From positions 5,270,001 through 5,334,000 of the forward strand of contig NZ_CP128360.1 in NCBI RefSeq assembly GCF_030345095.1: 64,000 bases of DNA, given 5' to 3'. The translations under genes were made by a program, and so were the position numbers. The stretch comes from Solwaraspora sp. WMMA2056 (lineage in GTDB: Bacteria; Actinomycetota; Actinomycetes; Mycobacteriales; Micromonosporaceae). This document shows, one piece after another, positions 1-6,613 of the stretch. Positions within the stretch are counted from its first letter, which is position 1; each line of letters opens with the position of its first letter. The notes beneath the pieces are model-generated. The model was given only the letters and a program-made list of their open reading frames with translations. It had not been told where the DNA came from and searched no databases.

Positions 1-1
1 G

Positions 2-535
2 CAGCGGGCCAGCCGCTCCGGGTTCAACCCGCACGGGCAACTGGTCAAGGCGCTCAAGGCCGACATCCGGTTCCGCACCGGCGGCAGCCACCTGGCCGCC
101 GTGGTCGGGCAGGTCGCCCAGCGCTGGCAGCCGCTGTACGCCACCCTCGTCCCGGGTGCCCAGCGCTATCTGGAGACGCTGGGAGACCTGAGCCAGGTGG
201 AGCTGGCACAGACCCACGACGCCCTGGGCATGGTCGGCAACCTCCCCGTCAAGATCAACCCACACTTCGGCCTGCGGTACGCCGACGGGCACGCCGAAGC
301 GGTCCGGATCCACTTCGACGATCAGCCACCGAGCCCCGACGCGTACACCGCGACCCTGCACCTGATGGCCCGGCACATGGACCAGGTGCTGCCGCGTGCC
401 GAGCCGGTCCTGGTCGACCTGCGACGCGGCACCACGTTCCGGCGTCCGGATGTCACCTCCCGCCCCGACCAGGTGGAGCGCTGGCTGGCCGGTGAGGCCG
501 CCGCATTCACCGCGATCTGGTCCACCACCGCCTGA
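2..535 (+). CDS. Hypothetical protein, 5'-truncated by window edge
   Basis: The reading frame is open from base 2 to a TGA at 533-535, giving at least 177 residues, and the true start lies before the window. An internal GTG at 101 is in frame, but coding continues upstream of it (residues reading QRASRSGFNPHGQLVKAL), so it is probably not the start. The protein is soluble-looking, with no membrane segment and a mixed helical composition. A C-terminal part reads VLVDLRRGTTFRRPD. I do not recognise the family and assign no function. Codon use is typical of the neighbours. Confidence 0.7.
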   Translation, partial: QRASRSGFNPHGQLVKALKADIRFRTGGSHLAAVVGQVAQRWQPLYATLVPGAQRYLETLGDLSQVELAQTHDALGMVGNLPVKINPHFGLRYADGHAEAVRIHFDDQPPSPDAYTATLHLMARHMDQVLPRAEPVLVDLRRGTTFRRPDVTSRPDQVERWLAGEAAAFTAIWSTTA

Positions 536-572
536 GTCGTCCAGGCAACCATCGCCCCTTGATGCGATCACG

Positions 573-618
573 GGTGCGCCGAGGGCACGCCGCCACGTGC
601 GGCGTATCCTCGGGCACC
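573..618 (+). terminator. Large GC-rich hairpin just before the GTG of the next gene
   Basis: Nested complementary arms (GGTGC, CCGAGG and ACGCCGC on the left; GCGGCGT, CCTCGG and GCACC on the right) fold around a CACGT loop with small internal loops. It lies between the hypothetical gene and the pseudouridine synthase and ends one base before the GTG at 620. It may terminate the upstream gene. It also contains TATCCT (605-610), a possible -10 box placed to give a leaderless transcript of the next gene. No T-tract follows. Confidence 0.4.
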
Positions 619-619
619 G

Positions 620-1495
620 GTGAACCTGTGGACCGAACTTCGCGCCGGTGCCGTCCTGTTCGAGGACGACACCGCCCTGGTGCTGAACAAGCCTCCCGGC
701 GTGTCGGTGATGGGCGAGCGGCACGGCACCGACCTGGCCCGCCTCGCCGAGGAGGCCGGTGAGCCGGTCTTCCCGGTGCACCGCATCGACAAGAACACCT
801 CCGGGGCGATCCTGTTCGCCAAGGAGCTGGCCCATCACGGCGACCTGACCCGGCAGTTCAACCGCCGTACCGTGGAAAAGGTCTATCTGGCCGTGGTCGC
901 CGCCGCCGACGTCGGCTCCGCCACCGATGCCGCTCGCGCGGCGCTGCCCGAGGTCGGCGTGGTCGACCTGCCGCTGAGCGTCGGCCGCAAGAACCGGGTC
1001 CGGGTCGCCGGCAACCGCGCCGACATCGGCTTCGACGCCACCACCGCACGCTGGTCGCTCCCCGCCGGGGCCGAGTTCGACCACGTCAAGACCTATCCGT
1101 CGCAGAGCCGGCTGACCGACGTCACCGCCGGGTCCGACGGGGTCACCACCGGATCCGGTACGCCGGCAACCGACGCCGGTACGGCGGACCCGGCCGACGC
1201 CACGCACCGGCTGCTCGCCGTCGCGCCGCTCACCGGCCGACGCCACCAGATCCGGGTGCACCTGGCCTGGATCGGGCACCCGATCGTCGGTGACCCGCTG
1301 TTCGACCGTACGGCCGCCGCCAATGGGTTACGCACGTATCTGCACGCCTGGCGGCTCGGCTTCGACACCGCCGACGGCAACCGGGTCGACGTGACGGCCA
1401 CCCCCGACGCCGACTTCTGGCAGCCGCTGCCCACCGGCGCACCATCGGTCGCGGAGCTGGACGCGGCGTACCGGCGGCTCCGCGCCCAGGGCTGA
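620..1495 (+). CDS. RluA-family RNA pseudouridine synthase
   Basis: This 291-aa protein converts a uridine in rRNA or tRNA to pseudouridine. The catalytic motif HRIDKNTSGAILFAK is near residue 55, with the Asp as nucleophile. The C-terminal motif GRRHQIRVHLAWIGHPIVGDPLFD, typical of RluA/RluC/RluD, is near residue 205. No S4 domain is visible at the N-terminus. A variable Thr/Ala/Gly-rich insert lies at about residues 160-195. The GTG start at 620 has no Shine-Dalgarno sequence and directly follows a hairpin containing a -10-like TATCCT, so the mRNA may be leaderless. The target RNA and site cannot be told from sequence. Confidence 0.9.
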   Translation: MNLWTELRAGAVLFEDDTALVLNKPPGVSVMGERHGTDLARLAEEAGEPVFPVHRIDKNTSGAILFAKELAHHGDLTRQFNRRTVEKVYLAVVAAADVGSATDAARAALPEVGVVDLPLSVGRKNRVRVAGNRADIGFDATTARWSLPAGAEFDHVKTYPSQSRLTDVTAGSDGVTTGSGTPATDAGTADPADATHRLLAVAPLTGRRHQIRVHLAWIGHPIVGDPLFDRTAAANGLRTYLHAWRLGFDTADGNRVDVTATPDADFWQPLPTGAPSVAELDAAYRRLRAQG

Positions 1496-1521
1496 CCCGG
1501 ACTCGGAGCTGAACTCGGGTA

Positions 1522-2147
1522 TCAGACCAGATGATCGAGACCGTTGAGCTGCACGACCGTACGGTTGTGGAAGTAGTCGTCTTCGCGCAGCAGGGTGATG
1601 CCTCCGGGAGAGAAGCGGAAACTCGCCAGACCTGCTGAGTCGATCGGCACGCCGATCCAGGCCGTGACCAGGAAGGTGGCCGTGCCTCCGTGGGTCACCA
1701 CGACCTGCTGGTCTGCTCCTGAGTGCACTATGCGCTCAAGCGCGGCGTAGGCCCGCACAGCCAGGTCCCATCTCGTCTCAGCGCCGGAGATCCCCTCGTC
1801 GTGACGCATCCGTTCCCCCACGACGGGCGGTGCAATGAAGCGTTCGTCCAGCCACGCCTGCGGACGCCCACCAGCCTCGCCGTAGAACTTCTCACGCAGG
1901 TCGGCGTCGAGCTGCACCTAGACCCCGAGCCGCTTCCCGACTACCTCAGCGGTGCGCCGGGCGCGCAGCAGGTCGGACGAGCGCACCTCGACGGCGGCAT
2001 CGGCCGCCAACCGCCCGGCGAGCGCCTGCGCGATCCGCTCGGCCTGGGCAGCGCTGCGCTCAGTCAGGTCGGAATCGAACCACCCACCGACCCCAGTCCG
2101 TCGACGTGGTGCGTCGCCTCCTGCACCTCACCCATTGAGCCGAACAT
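1522..2147 (-). pseudogene. Histidine phosphatase family protein, decayed
   Basis: The minus strand carries a phosphoglycerate-mutase-like histidine phosphatase broken at three points. The C-terminal part (1522-1917) is open and holds VVTHGGTATFLVTAW, the second catalytic His region. A TAG at 1918-1920 interrupts the frame between KRLGV and QLDADLREKF. Further upstream the frame reads WFDSDLTERSAAQAERIAQAL. Joining it to EATHHVDGL requires removing two extra G's near 2085, which would restore DGLVGGW. The N-terminus before EATHHVDG (MFGSMGEVQ) lacks the catalytic His motif normally found there and begins inside an inverted repeat. Each segment still looks like the family, so this is a recent pseudogene. 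Confidence 0.8.
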
Positions 2148-2210
2148 GATCAGGTGAGGCTCATCCACGTAAATCGTCGATGATGACGTGGATGAGCCTC
2201 ACCTGATCAT
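2146..2210. repeat. Perfect 25-bp inverted repeat with 15-nt loop
   Basis: Bases 2146-2170 are the exact reverse complement of 2186-2210, separated by 2171-2185. It sits 22 bp beyond the stop of the minus-strand DUF397 gene and overlaps the broken N-terminus of the phosphatase pseudogene. It could act as a terminator for the XRE/DUF397 unit, but it lacks a T-tract and is unusually long and perfect. It may instead be a remnant of a small inverted element. Confidence 0.85.
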
Positions 2211-2231
2211 CAAACGCGACTGGTGGTCCGG

Positions 2232-2432
2232 TCAGGCGGCAACGGTGGGACGCTTGGTCGAGGCGACGAAGCTGGACCAGGCCGACGGGGCGAAAGTCAA
2301 CGTCCCGCCGGCACGGTCCTTGGTGTCCCGGACGAGGACCCGGCCGGGGAGATTGTCGGCGACCTCGACACAGGCGCCGCCGTTGCTGCCGCTACGGGTG
2401 GAGGTGCGCCACACTGGCTCGCTCATGCTCAT
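2232..2432 (-). CDS. DUF397 domain-containing protein
   Basis: This is a 66-aa protein with the DUF397 pattern: W(R)TSTRSGSNGGACVEVADN, then VLVRDTKDRAGGTLTFAPSAWSSF. DUF397 proteins are small actinobacterial partners of WhiJ-type XRE regulators, and several such pairs in Streptomyces influence development or antibiotic production. The gene overlaps the 3' end of the XRE/DUF5753 gene by 41 bp (2392-2432), so the two are co-transcribed and probably translationally coupled. It closely resembles the second DUF397 protein at 49172-49372, including the RDTKDR and GGTLTFAP motifs. The molecular role is unproven. Confidence 0.9.
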   Translation of the reverse strand: MSMSEPVWRTSTRSGSNGGACVEVADNLPGRVLVRDTKDRAGGTLTFAPSAWSSFVASTKRPTVAA

Positions 2433-3210
2433 CGATCACCTTCAGGATGAGGTCACGGGACTGGTCACAGGGTAGTGCCCGCGCGCAGATCATCTCCCAG
2501 GCGAGCACCAGATGGCGGAGCTTGTCCGCGGTCTCGCAGACCCGCCCCGCAGTCTGGTCTTCAATGTACGCCGCCGTCCCACCGTCGGGCAGGGTCGCCA
2601 AGACGAACGCCCCGGTCAGGCCCGGATGCAGCCCGGCGGAGAAGGGCAGGACCCGGACGTGCACGGTCTGCCGATGGCCGATGTCGACCAGATGTTCCAA
2701 CTGGTCCTTCATGATCGTCGGCGGGCCGATCCGCAGCGCGGCCTCGCCGATGATCGCGGTCAGCGGCACCGGGTGCGGGTGCGCCCGTTCCAGGGCCGCC
2801 GCCTGCCGCTCCAGCCGCTCCCGGGTCATCTCCTCGACCTGCACCTCGGTGTGCGTCCCGGCGGCAATCACCTCCCGGGCGTACGCCTCGGTCTGCAACA
2901 GGCCCGGAATCAGCGAATGCTCGAACCAGCGCAGCTGCACCGCGCGGGACTCGTTGAGCTTCCACGGCCGCATCCACGGGGCGACCGCCTCGTCGCGGGC
3001 CCGCGCGGCCTGATCCCGCAGCTCGGTGCCGGTGCCGAGCACCCGGTCCAGGTTGACCGCCACGTCGTCCGGTGGCAGCGACCGCCCGGTCTCGTAGTGA
3101 CCGATCTGCGAACCGGTCACGTGCACCTGCGAGCCGAGAGCGTCCTGCGACAGCCCTTTCTCGGTCCGCCGCAACCGCAGGGTGTGCCGAAACTCATTCA
3201 TGATCGCCAT
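2392..3210 (-). CDS. XRE-family helix-turn-helix regulator with DUF5753 domain
   Basis: This is a 272-aa WhiJ-type regulator. An N-terminal HTH_31/XRE domain (about residues 8-65, LRRTEKGLSQDALGSQVHVTGSQIGHYETG) binds DNA. The DUF5753 domain follows (about residues 85-260), with the hallmark LIPGLLQTEAYAREVI. The ATG at 3210 has a GGGGGAG ribosome site about seven bases upstream. It heads a two-gene unit with the overlapping DUF397 gene and is divergent from a hypothetical gene at 3371. The signal sensed is unknown. Confidence 0.92.
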   Translation of the reverse strand: MAIMNEFRHTLRLRRTEKGLSQDALGSQVHVTGSQIGHYETGRSLPPDDVAVNLDRVLGTGTELRDQAARARDEAVAPWMRPWKLNESRAVQLRWFEHSLIPGLLQTEAYAREVIAAGTHTEVQVEEMTRERLERQAAALERAHPHPVPLTAIIGEAALRIGPPTIMKDQLEHLVDIGHRQTVHVRVLPFSAGLHPGLTGAFVLATLPDGGTAAYIEDQTAGRVCETADKLRHLVLAWEMICARALPCDQSRDLILKVIDEHERASVAHLHP

Positions 3211-3370
3211 TCACGTCTCCCCCAGCGAGATCTGTAGTGACCCTATTACAACCCCACACATACCCGAACGGGCGGCGGATGGTCCAGGGTGGAAATCAGA
3301 CCCGGAGGGGACGGTCGGCAAACTTACCCCTCCGGGTCTTCCGAATCGCACTCTCCACGTAGGGGGAACA

Positions 3371-3784
3371 GTGCCAAGGAACGACGGAATCGGCGGGACA
3401 CCCCAGCTCGCCCGGTACACCTCGATCGGTACGCCACGCAATGTCGACCCGACCCCGAACCGGCCTCCGCTGCCCAGGCGTACCCCTGGGCAGACCGACC
3501 CCGACCGCGACTGGCCGTTCCAGCTCGCCGGCGCCCCGCCACGCTCTCCCGCGTTGGAGGCGGCGATCCGGCAGGCCAACGAGACCGCCCGGACCCACAT
3601 CCCGAACCGGACCACCGGCGAGTGCCACCGGTGCGGCGGGGTGGTCGCACCGTGCCGGCCGTCACTGCGGGCGCTCGCCATCCTCGACCGGTGGGACCCT
3701 GGCTCGGCGCGGCGCGTCCGGGCGGTGCTGCACCTGTCCGGGCTGATGCCCGCCGACCACCCGAGCGACGACACCGACGCATGA
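3371..3784 (+). CDS. Hypothetical actinobacterial protein with CxxC motif
   Basis: The frame is open far upstream, but GTG at 3371 is preceded by AGGGGGAAC, so this start (137 aa) is preferred. The N-terminal half is Pro/Thr-rich and probably disordered. The C-terminal half has a helix (SPALEAAIRQANETARTH) and a short knuckle (TGECHRCGGVVAPC) that could bind a metal. It is divergent from the XRE/DUF5753 regulator, with about 160 bp between starts, so it may be under that regulator's control. I do not recognise a named family. Confidence 0.6.
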   Translation: MPRNDGIGGTPQLARYTSIGTPRNVDPTPNRPPLPRRTPGQTDPDRDWPFQLAGAPPRSPALEAAIRQANETARTHIPNRTTGECHRCGGVVAPCRPSLRALAILDRWDPGSARRVRAVLHLSGLMPADHPSDDTDA

Positions 3785-3848
3785 GCACGGGCGCAGGAGC
3801 GAGCGACGGAGCGCTCCGAGACCATCACTGACCGGTACGGTCGCTGGC

Positions 3849-4595
3849 ATGTCGGGCACGCAGTTGTACGACTCCATCGGGGCCGGTTACACCGTGACGC
3901 GGCGGACCGAGCCACGGATCGCCGCACAGGTCTGGGCGTCGCTCGGCGATGCGCGGACGGTGTTGAACGTCGGGGCCGGCACCGGCTCCTACGAGCCCAC
4001 CGACCGGGCCGTCACCGCAGTGGAGCCATCGGCGCTGATGCGGGCACAGCGTCCCGCAGGTGCGGCACCCTGCGTGGCCGCTACCGCCGAGCGCCTTCCG
4101 TTCGCGGACCGGTCCTTCGACGCGGCGATGGCGTTCGCCACCATCCATCACTGGCCGGACCCGATCGCCGGACTGCGCGAGCTGCGACGGGTGGCCCGCC
4201 GGGTGGTGGTCTTCACCCACGACACCAGCGAATCCGGCTGGCACCGTCGCTTCTGGCTGATCCGCGACTATCTGCCGGAGGTCGCCGGTTTTCTCGTCGG
4301 CCGGCCGTCCATCACCGAGCTGGCCGACACGATCGGGGCACGCGCGGAACCGGTGCTCGTTCCATGGGACTGTGCCGACGGCTTCTTCGAGGCCTACTGG
4401 CGCCGCCCCGAGGCATACCTCGACGAGCAGGTCCGTCGGGGAACCTCCGTCTGGGGCAGAGTCGGGCCCGAGGTCGAGCAGCGGGCAGTACGCGACCTGC
4501 GTGCCGACCTTGCCTCAGGTCGGTGGGCCGACCGCAACCGTGACCTGACCGCGCTCGACGCCGCTGAGCTTGGTCTCCGCCTGCTCGTCACCTGA
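3849..4595 (+). CDS. Class I SAM-dependent methyltransferase
   Basis: This is a 248-aa soluble methyltransferase of the Methyltransf_11 type. Motif I (VLNVGAGTGSYE) is near residue 38. The acidic position after beta-2 is in AVEPSALM, and motif II/III reads LPFADRSFDAAMAFATIHHWPDP. The sequence shows SAM binding, but not the substrate. It stands alone between the cassette above and a convergent hypothetical gene, ending near a strong hairpin at 4646-4687. Small-molecule methylation is more likely than DNA or protein methylation because of the UbiE-like motif set. Confidence 0.9.
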   Translation: MSGTQLYDSIGAGYTVTRRTEPRIAAQVWASLGDARTVLNVGAGTGSYEPTDRAVTAVEPSALMRAQRPAGAAPCVAATAERLPFADRSFDAAMAFATIHHWPDPIAGLRELRRVARRVVVFTHDTSESGWHRRFWLIRDYLPEVAGFLVGRPSITELADTIGARAEPVLVPWDCADGFFEAYWRRPEAYLDEQVRRGTSVWGRVGPEVEQRAVRDLRADLASGRWADRNRDLTALDAAELGLRLLVT

Positions 4596-4645
4596 CTCCC
4601 GGTCCAGCTGGCTGGAACTCGGCTGCAGCGGACCGCGCGTGCAGG

Positions 4646-4687
4646 CGGGTGTCACCGGATCCGCTGTGGCGGACCGGGTGACACCCG
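4646..4687. terminator. Convergent-gene hairpin (bidirectional terminator)
   Basis: The arm CGGGTGTCACC (4646-4656) pairs exactly with 4677-4687, and a further interrupted stem follows around a short TGTG loop. It lies at the convergence of the methyltransferase and the minus-strand gene ending at 4652, so part of it is coding on the minus strand. There is no T-tract, as is common in actinomycetes. Confidence 0.6.
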
Positions 4688-5158
4688 TCTGGCCGGGGTG
4701 GGAGTCAGCCGGAACTCGTACGCCGCGTCGTCGGTGCCCTCCGCGTGGTCGTACCGTCGGATCTCGGTGGTGTACCAGCCCGGTGGCACGCTCACGCGGC
4801 GGTGTCGCGGATGGCCCGGCGTCCAGCGGGTGAGGTAGCCAGCGCCGCAGAGCAGCAGGGAGCCGGTCTCCGTGCCCAGGACCCCGCCTGGCGAGGAAAG
4901 GGCAGGTGCGGGCCACGGCGCAGGATCCCCGACGTGCCGCACCAGTACGGTGTAGTACCCGGCGTCCACACCCATCAGCGGGATCGCGATGCCTGCCCGG
5001 ACGACCGCGTCACCTGCATCGGTGGTGGTGAACAGCTCCAGCAGGTCGCGGCCCGCACTGTCGGCACCGAGGTGCCGGTCGAGGCGTGCGGGGTCGAGCA
5101 GCACGAACCCGTGAGCCTCGGGAAAGCAGCCGATGAGGCGGACGGCCGGAAAAGCCAT
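4652..5158 (-). CDS. Hypothetical protein
   Basis: The frame extends to 5413, but the ATG at 5158 (MAFPAVRLIG) fits the point where the protein becomes ordinary in composition; upstream residues are Cys/Trp/Arg-rich and look non-coding. The 168-aa product has a beta-rich pattern such as AGIAIPLMGVDAGYYTVLVRHVGD and VSVPPGWYTTEIRRYD. This resembles small actinobacterial proteins sometimes annotated as ComJ-like or immunity-like, but I cannot support that. No signal peptide or membrane segment is seen. It converges on the methyltransferase gene. Confidence 0.55.
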   Translation of the reverse strand: MAFPAVRLIGCFPEAHGFVLLDPARLDRHLGADSAGRDLLELFTTTDAGDAVVRAGIAIPLMGVDAGYYTVLVRHVGDPAPWPAPALSSPGGVLGTETGSLLLCGAGYLTRWTPGHPRHRRVSVPPGWYTTEIRRYDHAEGTDDAAYEFRLTPTPARRVSPGPPQRIR

Positions 5159-5360
5159 GGCGTCGACGCTACCTGCGCTCCAGCAGATCCACGCTCCCCA
5201 GCACCGGCTGGCGTGGGCCGCTACACTGGCCGACAGCGCGTCGGGGATCGCGCCGAGACTCGCCGGAAGGTTCGAAGCCACCCCAGGTCCGAGGTTCGAG
5301 CGACGGACACCGCAGCTCTGAATCCGCCCGTGCGAGTCCGGGTCACAGAGCGAGGTTCCC

Positions 5361-6527
5361 ATGAAGACGCTCCCCGACAACCCACACCTGCACCACCTGC
5401 GGCAGCAGGCCAAGGAACTGTTGGCCGGGCTGCGTGAGGTCGATCCGACCGTGACCCTGGCCGACGCGCAGACGACGCTGGCCGGTCAGTACGGCTTCCG
5501 TACCTGGCCGGAGCTCAAGGCCGAGGTCGACCGGATGCACGGGCGGGCCGACACGGCCGATCCGTCCCTCGCCCGGGCGGTCGCCGACCGGTTCGGCCTC
5601 GGCACCGTCGTCGGCCCGATGCGCTCGCTGGCCCGCCCGGACGACATCGGCCGCCGCTGGTCGATCACCACCGACCGGGGACGCTTCACCGTCCGTACGA
5701 TGGACACCTGGCTGCCGATCGTCGACGCCGACACCGACGTCGCCCTGCAGCTGGCCGCCGCAGCGGCCGGTGGGCTGCTGCCGACCCCGGTACGCAGCCG
5801 CGACGGCAACATCGTCGAGTCCGTAGGTGGTCACCGCTGGCGGGCGTACCGGGATCTGCCGGCCGGGCCGCCGCTCGCGGCCCCGGTGAGTGCGGTGGTC
5901 GCCGGTGCGGCCGGCGACGTGCTCGCCACGCTGCACGGCCTGGCGTTGCCGGTCGACCGGGTCAGCCCGTGGCACGCCAGACGCCTCGGCCCGGCCAGTT
6001 GGGCCGGGCTGTCTGGCACCGCGACCGCCCGGCAGGCGCCCTGGGCCGGTCAGCTGGCGGCGGCGGTGCCGGCCCTGGAGGACCTGGCGGCGATCGGCCG
6101 CGACGTGCCCGTGCCGGATCCGGTGCTGACCCACAACACGTTCGGGCCGGCGCAGACCCGGCTCGCCCCCGACGGTCGCCTCGTCGTCGTCGGCTGGGAA
6201 CACGCCGGTGGCCAGCCGCCGGCCTGGGAGTTGGCGAACGCCCTGCTGGACTGGGCAGTCGCCCCGCACAGTCGGGTCGACGCCGTCGGTGCGCGGGCGC
6301 TGATCGACGGCTACCGGCAGCGGGCCGGGGGCGCACCGACGCTGTGCCTGGCCGATTTCCGGGGCGCGGCGACCGGTCTGATCAACTACGTCTGCGAGCA
6401 GGTCGAGGCGGCGTTGGCGGCGGGGACGGCCGAAGATCGGCGGTACGCCGACCGCAGCGTCCACCACCTGCTGACGCACCTGCCGACCCGTACCACCCTG
6501 GAGCGCCTGCTCGACGCGGTGACCTGA
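5361..6527 (+). CDS. APH-fold phosphotransferase-like protein
   Basis: This is a 388-aa protein. An N-terminal helical module (HLHHLRQQAKELLAGLRE...AQTTLAGQYGFRTWPELKAEV, residues 9-55) matches a segment often fused in front of actinobacterial kinases and ankyrin-type proteins. The rest has the shape of an aminoglycoside/choline kinase fold: GDVLATLHGLALP (around 190), PVLTHNTFGPAQTRL in place of the usual HGD..P.N loop, and LVVVGWEHAGGQPPAWELAN in place of the IDWE..G.. loop. The catalytic Asp residues of both loops appear changed (Asn in THN, Glu in WEH), so activity is doubtful. The substrate is unknown. Confidence 0.65.
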   Translation: MKTLPDNPHLHHLRQQAKELLAGLREVDPTVTLADAQTTLAGQYGFRTWPELKAEVDRMHGRADTADPSLARAVADRFGLGTVVGPMRSLARPDDIGRRWSITTDRGRFTVRTMDTWLPIVDADTDVALQLAAAAAGGLLPTPVRSRDGNIVESVGGHRWRAYRDLPAGPPLAAPVSAVVAGAAGDVLATLHGLALPVDRVSPWHARRLGPASWAGLSGTATARQAPWAGQLAAAVPALEDLAAIGRDVPVPDPVLTHNTFGPAQTRLAPDGRLVVVGWEHAGGQPPAWELANALLDWAVAPHSRVDAVGARALIDGYRQRAGGAPTLCLADFRGAATGLINYVCEQVEAALAAGTAEDRRYADRSVHHLLTHLPTRTTLERLLDAVT

Positions 6528-6613
6528 ACCCGGGACAGGTGGCCTGCACCAGAGACAGGCGGCCGGAAACCCGGGCGACCGGGCCGGGAGCGGCGGGTAT
6601 CGTGGTCAACGCC

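Noticed and set aside
2060-2100. tRNA-like GGTTCGATTCC on the minus strand
   Set aside because: It is the WFDSDL codons of the phosphatase pseudogene; no acceptor, D or anticodon stems can be built.
5268-5312. GGTTCGA-type T-loop-like repeats upstream of 5361
   Set aside because: Two short matches only; no cloverleaf folds around them.
5969-6613. N-terminal extension of hrpA by 215 codons
   Set aside because: It overlaps the APH-fold gene in another frame and has an Arg/Gly-rich composition; conserved HrpA sequence starts after 6614.
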